Shown piece after piece: positions 28,042 through 35,454 of a DNA stretch of 64,000 nt (position 1 is its first letter; each line of letters opens with the position of its first letter). This DNA comes from Mucisphaera sp965279675 (GTDB lineage: Bacteria > Planctomycetota > Phycisphaerae > Phycisphaerales > Phycisphaeraceae), in assembly GCF_965279675.1 (NCBI RefSeq), contig NZ_CBDIIJ010000002.1, forward strand, positions 3,100,001 through 3,164,000, read 5' to 3'. The notes beneath the pieces are model-generated. The model did no database searches. It was not told where the DNA came from and worked only from the letters and a program-made list of their open reading frames with translations. The translations under genes were made by a program, and so were the position numbers.

Positions 28042-29220
28042 ATGCTTAAGGGATTTTTGCTGGCTGTGGTGGCGCTAGTGATCAGTCATGTGGGGGTGAT
28101 GCGGGCGGATGCGTTGGCGGAAGAGGTGGATGCGGCGATTGAGCGGGGGTTGGGGTATCTGATTGAGCGGCAGGCGGAGGACGGGGCGTGGACGCGGGAG
28201 CCGGGTCCGGCGGTGACGGCGATGGTGCTGGAGGTTTTGCTGGCGGAGGAGGGGTATGGGATCGAGCATCCTGCGAGCGAGAAGGCGCTGGCTTATGTGC
28301 TCTCGTTTGTGAGAGAGGACGGGGGGATTCACGGAGGGTTTCTGGAGAACTACAACACGGCGATTGTGATTTCTGCGTTAGCCCCCCTTTCGTATCGGGA
28401 GGAGATCGGGCGGATCATTGATCGGGCGCACGACTATCTGCGGGGGTTGCAGTGGTCGGATCAGGTGGACCCGCAGGGCGAGGTGGTGACGGAGACGCAT
28501 CCTTATTTTGGGGGTGCGGGTTATGGGGGCAGTGGGCGTCCGGATCTGTCGAATACGTCGATCATGCTGATGGGGCTGAAGCGTTCGGGTCTCGATTCGG
28601 AGGATGTGGCGTATCAGCGGGCGCTGGTGTTTCTGACGCGTTTGCAGGGTGTGGCGGAGAATGATCTTTATGGTGCGGAGGTGCTGCCGCGGGATGGTGG
28701 GTTTATCTATGCGACGTCGGTGAATCTGAATCTGATTGGTGTGCCGGAGAGCAAGGCGAGTCAGGATCAGATTGATGAGGCGATCGCGGGGCGGGCGGTG
28801 TCGGGGCTGCGGTCTTACGGGACGATGACGTATGCGGGTTTCATGAGTTACCTGTATGCGGAGCTGGATCGGGATGATCCGCGGGTTCGGGCGGCGTGGG
28901 GGTGGTTGCGTGAGAACTTTGCGTTGACGCGGAATCCGGGGATGCCTGAGGCGCAGGCGGCGGAAGGTTTGTTTTATTACTACCTAGTGATGGCGCGGGC
29001 GTTATCAGCTTGGGGAGAGGCGCGGATCGAGACGCTTGGCGGGGAGCGGGCGTGGGCGCGGGATCTGGCGGCGCAGCTGATTTCGATTCAGGCGGAGGAT
29101 GGGTCGTGGTCGAACGAGACGCCTCGGTGGATGGAGTCGGATCCGAATCTGGCGACGGCTTATTCGCTGTTGGCGCTGCAGGAGGCGCGGGCGTGGTTGG
29201 AGGCGGGCTCGGATGAGTGA
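28042..29220 (+). CDS. Exported prenyltransferase/squalene-oxidase repeat protein (terpenoid cyclase-like fold)
   Basis: 392 residues. The signal peptide ends near RADALA-EE. Several QW/PFTB-type repeats form an alpha/alpha barrel: GLGYLIERQAEDGAWTREPG (~30-50), DYLRGLQWSD, SNTSIMLMGLKRSG, TYAGFMSYLYAELDRDDPRV, ISIQAEDGSWSNETPRW (~345-362), TAYSLLALQEARAWL. The catalytic DxDD motif of squalene-hopene cyclase is not visible and the protein is shorter than those cyclases, so it is more likely a binding protein or an uncharacterised member common in Planctomycetes. The next gene overlaps its stop, suggesting a shared envelope role. Confidence 0.8.
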   Translation: MLKGFLLAVVALVISHVGVMRADALAEEVDAAIERGLGYLIERQAEDGAWTREPGPAVTAMVLEVLLAEEGYGIEHPASEKALAYVLSFVREDGGIHGGFLENYNTAIVISALAPLSYREEIGRIIDRAHDYLRGLQWSDQVDPQGEVVTETHPYFGGAGYGGSGRPDLSNTSIMLMGLKRSGLDSEDVAYQRALVFLTRLQGVAENDLYGAEVLPRDGGFIYATSVNLNLIGVPESKASQDQIDEAIAGRAVSGLRSYGTMTYAGFMSYLYAELDRDDPRVRAAWGWLRENFALTRNPGMPEAQAAEGLFYYYLVMARALSAWGEARIETLGGERAWARDLAAQLISIQAEDGSWSNETPRWMESDPNLATAYSLLALQEARAWLEAGSDE

Positions 29221-30238
29221 GGTGGCGACGAGTGGTGAGGTCGCTGCGGGCGAGTCGGGTGCGAATCGGTCGGGTCGGTGGCGGGTTTGGCTGGCGGTGG
29301 TGGGTGCGGTTTTTGTGGTTGTGGTGCTGGGGGTGGAGTTGTTTTTGAGGTTCTGGGTGGGGCTGGGTGACCCGCCTTTGTGGGTGGCGGATGAGGCGGT
29401 GGAGTATCGGCTGGTTGAGGATCAGGATCGGAGGCGATGGGGGAACCGGATTCTGATCAATGATCTGGGGATGCGGTCGGGGGCGTTTTCGCGGACACGC
29501 GAGTTTGAGGATGAGGTGCGGGTGTTGGTGATCGGTGACAGCGTGGTGAATGGCGGGACGCTGGTGGATCATGGGGCGTTGGCAACGACGGTGTTGGAGG
29601 AGCGGCTTTCGGAGCGGCTGGGGCGGCCGGTGTCGGTGGGGAATCTGTCGGCGGGGTCGTGGGGGCCGGTGAACATGGCGGCGGCGTTCGAGCGGTTGGG
29701 GCTTGAGGGTCTGGATGTGGTGGTGCTGGTGGTTTCGAGTCATGATCTGACGGACGTGCCGACGTTTGAGGCCTTGAACCCGCGTGTGTTTCCGATGCGG
29801 TCCCCCTGGAGTGCGACGACGGAGGCGCTGGGTCGGTATGGGCCTTCGTTGCTGAGGTTTTATCTTGGGATTGGAGCGGAGGAGGAGGAGCTATCGGGTT
29901 TGCGGCCGCGGGTGGATCTGGCGGCGGCGGAGCGATCGCGGGCGGCGGTGGAGCAGGTGTTTGACTTAGCGCGACAGGCGGGGGCGGCGCCGGTGTTGAT
30001 GCTGCATGGGGATATTGATGAGGCTCGGGCGGGTCGGTTGCATGCGCATGGTCGTGCGCTGCGTGCGGTGGCACGGGATCGGGGGGTTCGGGTGGTGGAT
30101 GGGATGGCGGCTTTTGTTGAGGCGTCGGCGGCGGGTGTGGCGGTGTATCGGGATCCGGTGCATCCATCGGATGATGGGCAGCGGGTTTACGCGGAGGTGT
30201 TGGAGGGGGTGGTGGTGGAGATTTTGGGGGAGGAGTGA
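29213..30238 (+). CDS. Membrane-anchored SGNH/GDSL hydrolase-like protein
   Basis: 341 residues from ATG 29213, overlapping the preceding stop. A transmembrane helix (~26-45, WLAVVGAVFVVVVLGVELFL) anchors an outside domain. The SGNH blocks are visible: VLVIGDSVVNGG (nucleophile Ser in GDS, ~104-115), a Gly/Asn block (NLSAGSWGPVNM), VVSSHDLTD, and DPVHPSDDGQ with the catalytic Asp-x-x-His (~320-329). Family enzymes remove acyl groups from polysaccharides or lipids; substrate unknown. It ends 6 nt before the convergent pdxA stop. Confidence 0.8.
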   Translation: MSEVATSGEVAAGESGANRSGRWRVWLAVVGAVFVVVVLGVELFLRFWVGLGDPPLWVADEAVEYRLVEDQDRRRWGNRILINDLGMRSGAFSRTREFEDEVRVLVIGDSVVNGGTLVDHGALATTVLEERLSERLGRPVSVGNLSAGSWGPVNMAAAFERLGLEGLDVVVLVVSSHDLTDVPTFEALNPRVFPMRSPWSATTEALGRYGPSLLRFYLGIGAEEEELSGLRPRVDLAAAERSRAAVEQVFDLARQAGAAPVLMLHGDIDEARAGRLHAHGRALRAVARDRGVRVVDGMAAFVEASAAGVAVYRDPVHPSDDGQRVYAEVLEGVVVEILGEE

Positions 30239-30244
30239 GTCTGG

Positions 30245-31309
30245 TCAGCCGGCTTCCCGGTTGGGTTGGGCGTGCTGCTGGATTCTGGCCATGCGGGCGG
30301 CGAGTCTGATGGCGTTTTTCATGGAGCCGGCGTCGGCTTTGTTCTGTCCGACGATGTCAAAGGCGGTACCGTGATCGACGGAGGTTCGGATGATGGGGAG
30401 TCCGAGGGTGACGTTGACGGCCTCATCGAAGGCGAGCATTTTGACGGGGATGAGGCCCTGGTCGTGGTACATGGCGACGAAGAGGTCGTAGCGTTTGAGG
30501 TTGGCTGGTGTAAAAAGGGTGTCGGCGGGGAAGGGTCCTTCGGCACGGACGCCGTGTTGGCGGGCCATCTCGATGGCGGGCGTGATAAGTCGTTGTTCTT
30601 CGTCGCCGAAGAGTCCGTTTTCGGAGGCGTGGGGGTTGAGGCCGGCGACGGCGACTCTGGGGTTGTCGATGCCCATGTGTCGGCAGGCCTGGGCGCCGAG
30701 GTCGATTGGGTCGTAGACGGCGCCGATGGTGAGGGCGTTGCGGATGTCCATGAGGGGGATATGGACGGTGGCGAGGGCGACGCGGATCTGGGGCGAATCG
30801 AACATCATGACCACGCGTTTGGCGCGGGTGCGGTTGGCGAGGAGTTCGGTGTGGCCGGGGAAGCGTTTGAAGCCGGCGAGGGACCAGGACTCCTTGCAGA
30901 CGGGTGCGGTGACGATGGCGTGGACGCCAGCTTCTTCGATGGGTCTTGCGGCGGCGGCAATGGCGTCGTCGAGGAACTTGAGGGAGGCCTGGCCGCCTAT
31001 TTTGGTGGGTCCGTGGACGCCTGGGCTGAGGATGGAGTACTGGTCGTAGTCGATGCAGACGACGGGGTGGGTGAGGTTGTATTCGGTGCGGGGCGAGTCG
31101 TGCTGGACGCGGTGCCAGAAGGTGTCGATTTCGGCGAGGTCGGCGGCGTAGGTGAGCAGCTCGTTCATGCCGAAGATGACGAATCGGGCGAGTCGTCGGA
31201 TGTCTGGGTCGGCGAGGGCTTTGATGATGACCTCGGGGCCAACGCCTGCGGGATCGCCCATGGTGATGGCGATGACGGGCTTGCTGTTGGTTTCGGTCGG
31301 CGTGGCCAT
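30245..31309 (-). CDS. pdxA: 4-hydroxythreonine-4-phosphate dehydrogenase
   Basis: 354 residues from ATG 31307-31309; a longer frame runs upstream across the divergent promoter and is rejected. PdxA oxidises 4-phosphohydroxy-L-threonine with NAD in pyridoxal 5'-phosphate synthesis (DXP-dependent route). Diagnostic motifs: AITMGDPAGVGPEV at the N-terminus, FPGHTELLA with a metal-binding His, GLNPHASENGLFGDEE (second His), MYHDQGLIPVKML (third His), and DHGTAFDIVG near the end. Length fits the family, with a slight N-terminal extension. Cytoplasmic. It is divergent from the Gfo/Idh/MocA gene with 86 bp between. Confidence 0.95.
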   Translation of the reverse strand: MATPTETNSKPVIAITMGDPAGVGPEVIIKALADPDIRRLARFVIFGMNELLTYAADLAEIDTFWHRVQHDSPRTEYNLTHPVVCIDYDQYSILSPGVHGPTKIGGQASLKFLDDAIAAAARPIEEAGVHAIVTAPVCKESWSLAGFKRFPGHTELLANRTRAKRVVMMFDSPQIRVALATVHIPLMDIRNALTIGAVYDPIDLGAQACRHMGIDNPRVAVAGLNPHASENGLFGDEEQRLITPAIEMARQHGVRAEGPFPADTLFTPANLKRYDLFVAMYHDQGLIPVKMLAFDEAVNVTLGLPIIRTSVDHGTAFDIVGQNKADAGSMKNAIRLAARMARIQQHAQPNREAG

Positions 31310-31395
31310 GGGGTCATGGTAGCCCGGCAGATGGGGCGTGGTGTGTTTGGGATGGGGTTGGCGTGGGGTGGGGCTTGATCGGCTAGGATGTGGGC

Positions 31396-32445
31396 ATGAC
31401 GGACGACGGGATACTGGATGTAGCGGTGATCGGCGTGGGGCGTATGGGGAGCCATCACGCGAGGACGTATAAGAATCTGCCACAGGCCCGGCTGGTGGCG
31501 GTGGTTGATGCGGATGAGGATCGCGCGTTTACGGTGGCGGATCAGTATGGGTGTGAGGCTTATACGTCGCCTGAGGAGTTGATCGAGAAGCAGCCGGGTC
31601 TTCGGGCGGCGACGGTGGCGGTTCCGACGCAGATGCATATGGCGGCGGCACGGCCGTTGCTGGAGCGGAAGATCGCGTGCCTAGTGGAGAAGCCTTTAGC
31701 GCCGAGTCGTGCGGAGGCGCGGGAGTTGGCGACGCTGGCTCAGATGCAGGGAGCGGTGTTGCAGGTGGGGCACACGGAGCGGTTCAATCCGGCGGTGCGT
31801 GCGGTGGCGGCGATGGGGATCACGCCTCGGTTCATTGAAGTGGATCGTGTGAGCCCGATGACGTTTCGGTCGCTGGATGTGGGTGTGGTGATGGACATGA
31901 TGATTCATGATCTGGACATCATCCACATGCTGGTGGACTCGGAGGTTCAGCGGGTGGAGGCGGCGGGGATTTCGGTGGTGAGTGAGTATGAGGATGTGGC
32001 GAACGCGCGGTTTGTTTTTGAGTCGGGTTGTGTGGCGAACGTGACGGCGTCGCGGCTGGCGCTGAAGACCGAGCGTAAGATGCGTATCTTCAGCGAGAAG
32101 GCGTATGTGAGTCTGGATTACGGCAAACGGAGCGGGGTGGTGATCAAGCTGGCGGAGAATGCGGAGGCGCTGGATGAGATCCGCAGGCTGCTGCAGGACG
32201 GGACGGATCTGACGGAGCTGGATTACTCTTCGCTGGTGAATCTGGACGAGCTGACGATGGAACTGCCTGCGGGTGAGGAGGATCCGTTGACGGCGGAGCT
32301 GAGCAGTTTTCTCGAAGCGGCTCGGACGGGTGATCGTCCGGCGGTGGATGCGGAGGCGGGGTATACGGCGGTGAACGCGGCTGAGCGCGTGCTGGCGGCG
32401 ATGCGTGCGCATCGCTGGGAAGGCATCAGCGGATCGAAGATCTAA
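31396..32445 (+). CDS. Gfo/Idh/MocA-family NAD(P)-dependent dehydrogenase
   Basis: 349 residues from ATG 31396 (AGGA upstream). Rossmann N-terminus VAVIGVGRMGSHHARTYKNL, then VVDAD, the EKPLAPS motif with catalytic Lys, and VGHTERFNPAVRAV, where His/Glu-Arg-Phe-Asn-Pro resembles the UDP-GlcNAc 3-dehydrogenase (GnnA/WlbA-like) subgroup used for amino sugars of lipid A or glycans. The second domain is IHDLDIIHMLVDSEV and beyond. That subgroup assignment is tentative. No aminotransferase partner is adjacent. Cytoplasmic. Confidence 0.85.
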   Translation: MTDDGILDVAVIGVGRMGSHHARTYKNLPQARLVAVVDADEDRAFTVADQYGCEAYTSPEELIEKQPGLRAATVAVPTQMHMAAARPLLERKIACLVEKPLAPSRAEARELATLAQMQGAVLQVGHTERFNPAVRAVAAMGITPRFIEVDRVSPMTFRSLDVGVVMDMMIHDLDIIHMLVDSEVQRVEAAGISVVSEYEDVANARFVFESGCVANVTASRLALKTERKMRIFSEKAYVSLDYGKRSGVVIKLAENAEALDEIRRLLQDGTDLTELDYSSLVNLDELTMELPAGEEDPLTAELSSFLEAARTGDRPAVDAEAGYTAVNAAERVLAAMRAHRWEGISGSKI

Positions 32446-32463
32446 CGTGGGCTGCGTTTCGTT

Positions 32464-33783
32464 ATGGATCTGACACTTCTGGTGATGCTTGCCTCGCTGC
32501 CGGTTCTGATTGCGGCGAGTGCTTTTTTCTCGGGTAGCGAGACGTCGCTGTTCAGTCTGACAAAGCATCAGCGTCTGATGATTGAGCGTCGGGGAGGGGC
32601 GTCGGCGGTGGCTGTGGCGACGCTGCTCGCTGAGACGCGTGGTCTGCTGATCACGCTGCTGCTGGGGAACATGACTGTCAACGTTCTGTTTTTTGCGATC
32701 AGCGCGGCGGCTGCGATTCGGGTGGGTGAGAAGGCGTGGTCGACGGGGTGGTTGCTTACGGCACTGGCTATTTTGCCATTGATCGTGATCGTGCTGCTGG
32801 GCGAGGTAGCTCCGAAGCTGGTGGCGGCGCGGGCGCGGATGACCTGGGCGCGGTATGCGTCGGTGCCGCTTCTGGCGGTTCATCGTCTGATCACGCCTAT
32901 TCGGGTGGTGGCGCAGCATGGGGTGATTACGCCTCTGGCCCGGCTGGTCGCACCGGCTGGCGGGGTGGATGCGTTGTCGGCGGACGAGTTGGAGTCGTTG
33001 CTTCGGTTGAGCGAGCATCACGGGGTTCTGGATTCGGAGGAGGAGCGGTTGCTTCAGCAGGTCCTGGAATTGGGGCAGCTGCGTGTGGAGGATCTGATGA
33101 TCCCGCGGGTGGATGTGAAGTCGTTTGATCTTGCTTCTTCGGCGGAGGAGTTGATGGATCTGATTCGGGAGACGGGTCTTCGTCATATCCCTGTGACGGA
33201 TGGCAGCCTGGATCAGGTGGTTGGGCTTCTTTACAGTCGGCAGGTTCTGGTGGCGCGGCCGGAGACGGCGGAGGATGTTCGGAAGCTGATTCGTCAGGTG
33301 CGTTTTGTGCCTGCCGTGGCGGCGGTGGACCGGCTGCTGGTGGAGCTGCGTAAGAGCGGGACGACGTTCGCGATGGTGGTGGATGAGTATGGGGGGACGG
33401 CGGGGCTGATCACATTGGAGGATGTGGCTGAGCACATGGTGGGGGACATTGCGGGTGAGTACGAAGACAGCGGGGCGCCGCTTGTTCAGATGATCGGGCT
33501 CGGGCGTTGGCGGATCGGGGGTGATCTATCGGTTCATGACTGGCCGGATATTTTTGGTCACGACATGCTGTTGGGGTCGGATGATGACGGGGTGGAAGTG
33601 AGTACGTTGGGCGGGTTGGTGATGGCAATGCTCGGGCGTTTGCCGAGGGTTGGCGATCGGCTGGATGTGGGGAATGTGCGTCTGACGGTGGCATCGATGA
33701 AGCGTCGTCGTGTGGAGACGCTGCTGCTGGAGATGACCGATGCTCCGGCGTTGCCGGTTGAGGACGAGGGGGAATCGTCATGA
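32464..33783 (+). CDS. CNNM/CorC-type membrane protein with CBS domains (first of pair)
   Basis: 439 residues from ATG 32464. An N-terminal DUF21 (CNNM) transmembrane domain (residues ~1-180: ASAFFSGSETSLFSLTKHQR, LLLGNMTVNVLFFAIS, VLLGEVAPKLVAARA) is followed by two CBS domains (~205-325: DLMIPRVDVKSF, IPVTDGSLDQVVGLLYSRQV, AMVVDEYGGTAGLITLEDVA) and a C-terminal CorC_HlyC domain (WRIGGDLSVHDWPDIFG to the end). Such proteins are implicated in Mg2+ or other ion homeostasis, often annotated hemolysin-like. Its stop overlaps the ATG of a second, shorter paralogue. Confidence 0.88.
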   Translation: MDLTLLVMLASLPVLIAASAFFSGSETSLFSLTKHQRLMIERRGGASAVAVATLLAETRGLLITLLLGNMTVNVLFFAISAAAAIRVGEKAWSTGWLLTALAILPLIVIVLLGEVAPKLVAARARMTWARYASVPLLAVHRLITPIRVVAQHGVITPLARLVAPAGGVDALSADELESLLRLSEHHGVLDSEEERLLQQVLELGQLRVEDLMIPRVDVKSFDLASSAEELMDLIRETGLRHIPVTDGSLDQVVGLLYSRQVLVARPETAEDVRKLIRQVRFVPAVAAVDRLLVELRKSGTTFAMVVDEYGGTAGLITLEDVAEHMVGDIAGEYEDSGAPLVQMIGLGRWRIGGDLSVHDWPDIFGHDMLLGSDDDGVEVSTLGGLVMAMLGRLPRVGDRLDVGNVRLTVASMKRRRVETLLLEMTDAPALPVEDEGESS

Positions 33784-34760
33784 GCGGTTTGGAGATGGCT
33801 CTATATGCGGTGGCGATGCTGATCGGCTTTGGCGGGTCGGCGTTGTACTCGGGTTTGGAGACGGGGGTTTACAGTCTGAATCGGGTTCGGCTGCAGGTGC
33901 TGGCAGACCAGGGTGTTCGGGCGGCGCGGGTGCTGCGTGAAGAGACGGAGAACGTCACGAGTTTGCTGAGCACGTTGCTGGTGGGCAACAACATCATGAA
34001 CAATCTGGGGGTGGCGACGCTTGGCATTTTGCTTGAGGCGCAGGGTGTGACGGGGTGGGCGAACGTGGCCGTGAACACAATCATCGTGACGCCGATTCTG
34101 TTTGTGTTTGGCGAGACGCTGCCCAAGGATCTGTTTTCGGCTTATGCGGATCGACTGATGTATCGGCTTTCGGGGGTGCTGCGTGGTTCTCGGTGGCTGT
34201 ATACGGCTTGTGGGCTGGTTCCGCTGACGGTTGGGTTTGGTCGGCTGATTACGGGTGGTCCGGTGACGCCCTCGCATCCTCGTCGTCGTGTGGAAACACT
34301 GGTGAAGGAGGGTCTTGGTCACGGGATTCTGAGTGATGAGCAGACGGCGATTGTGGGTCGGGTGCTGACGCTGAGTAATAAAACGGTGGAGGGTGAGATG
34401 ACGGCGTGGGAGGATGTGCTGACGGTCTCCGCGGATGCGGACGGGGCGGCGATGTGGGAGCTTGCGGACCGTACCGGGCGGTCGCGTTTTCCGGTGGTGG
34501 ATGATTCGGGAGCGGTGCTGGGCGTTCTGAATCTTCGGGAGGTGTTGCTGCTGGATCGGGCGGACTGTCCGTCGGCCGGGGACCTGATGAAGCCGATTGA
34601 GCGGATGGAGGGGTCGCTGCCGATCCGCAAGGCGCTGAGTCGGATGCAGGCACGGCGTCTGCCGGTTGCGTTGGTGGTGGATGGAACGGGTGAGACGATT
34701 GGTCTGGTGACGGTGAAGGATCTGCTGGAGCCGATCATGGGTGAGCTGTCGAGTTGGTGA
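33780..34760 (+). CDS. CNNM-type CBS-domain membrane protein (second of pair, no CorC domain)
   Basis: 326 residues; ATG 33780 overlaps the stop of the preceding gene (ATGA). DUF21 domain (~1-185: SGLETGVYSLNRVRLQVLAD, LLVGNNIMNNLGVATLGILL, VFGETLPKDLFSAYADRLMY), then two CBS domains (~215-326: EMTAWEDVLTVSADADGAAM, FPVVDDSGAVLGVLNLREVL, LPVALVVDGTGETIGLVTVK). It lacks the C-terminal CorC_HlyC domain of its neighbour, so the two may form a heteromer. Inner membrane. Confidence 0.87.
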   Translation: MSGLEMALYAVAMLIGFGGSALYSGLETGVYSLNRVRLQVLADQGVRAARVLREETENVTSLLSTLLVGNNIMNNLGVATLGILLEAQGVTGWANVAVNTIIVTPILFVFGETLPKDLFSAYADRLMYRLSGVLRGSRWLYTACGLVPLTVGFGRLITGGPVTPSHPRRRVETLVKEGLGHGILSDEQTAIVGRVLTLSNKTVEGEMTAWEDVLTVSADADGAAMWELADRTGRSRFPVVDDSGAVLGVLNLREVLLLDRADCPSAGDLMKPIERMEGSLPIRKALSRMQARRLPVALVVDGTGETIGLVTVKDLLEPIMGELSSW

Positions 34761-34773
34761 TCGGGAGGTTTGG

Positions 34774-35415
34774 GTGAGCTGGTCGACGGCGGAGATTGCT
34801 GATGTCCTGGAGGCAGGTCTGGCGGAACGGGCGGCGGCGGATGATCTGGAGCAGGCGGTTTACGGGTTTGATGCGCTCGACGAACTGGGTCTGCATCCGG
34901 TGCTGGCTGATTGTCTGGAGCGGGGAGGCTTTGGGGTTTATCGGGAGCAGCGTTATCCGAGTCGGTGGGTTGAGCGGAAGAGGAGTTCGGGCGAGCGGTG
35001 TGATCTGGTGCTGACGCGGGATGGGTTGCCGCTTAAGGAGGAGGCGGTGGTGGGGACGCTGTTTGATGGTCAACCGGGGATGACGGCCGGGGAGGCTTAC
35101 TGGCTGGAGGTGAAGCTGGTGGCGCAGTACGAGCGCAGCGGTCCTTTCCGTCGGTATACGTCTGAGTTGCTGCGGCCGGTGACGAAGGATCTGATGAAGC
35201 TGTGGCAGGAGGCGGGGATACGATTTGCGGGTTTGTGTCTTGTGCTGATGACGGCCTCGCGGGAGGTGGCCGAGCATGACCTAGCGAGGTGGCACGAGCG
35301 TTGTCTGGAGCGTGGGTTGCCGGCGGCGGTTCCGAGTGTGCGTGGGGTGAAGATTACGGACCGGATCGGCAACGGCTGGTGCGGGATCGCGGTGGTCGGT
35401 GTCCGTGGGTCGTGA
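34774..35415 (+). CDS. Conserved-looking soluble protein, possible PD-(D/E)XK nuclease fold
   Basis: 213 residues from GTG 34774 with GGGAGG 5 nt upstream; a GTG at 34741 lies inside the previous gene. I do not recognise a named family. An acidic helical N-terminus (STAEIADVLEAGLAERAAAD) is followed by RCDLVLTRDGLPL and, ~28 residues on, YWLEVKLVAQYE. The spacing D ... E-x-K with strands around is what PD-(D/E)XK nuclease-like domains show. The last part has LVLMTASREVAEHDLARW. No partner such as a methylase is nearby. Treat the nuclease idea as a hypothesis. Confidence 0.6.
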   Translation: MSWSTAEIADVLEAGLAERAAADDLEQAVYGFDALDELGLHPVLADCLERGGFGVYREQRYPSRWVERKRSSGERCDLVLTRDGLPLKEEAVVGTLFDGQPGMTAGEAYWLEVKLVAQYERSGPFRRYTSELLRPVTKDLMKLWQEAGIRFAGLCLVLMTASREVAEHDLARWHERCLERGLPAAVPSVRGVKITDRIGNGWCGIAVVGVRGS

Positions 35416-35454
35416 GCGTGACGGTCGGTAGCGCGCGTCAGGACGTATGGGTTT

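Noticed and set aside
32464..34760. Frameshifted single CNNM gene
   Set aside because: Each of the two genes has its own complete DUF21 and CBS domains, and the ATGA overlap is typical of coupled separate genes.
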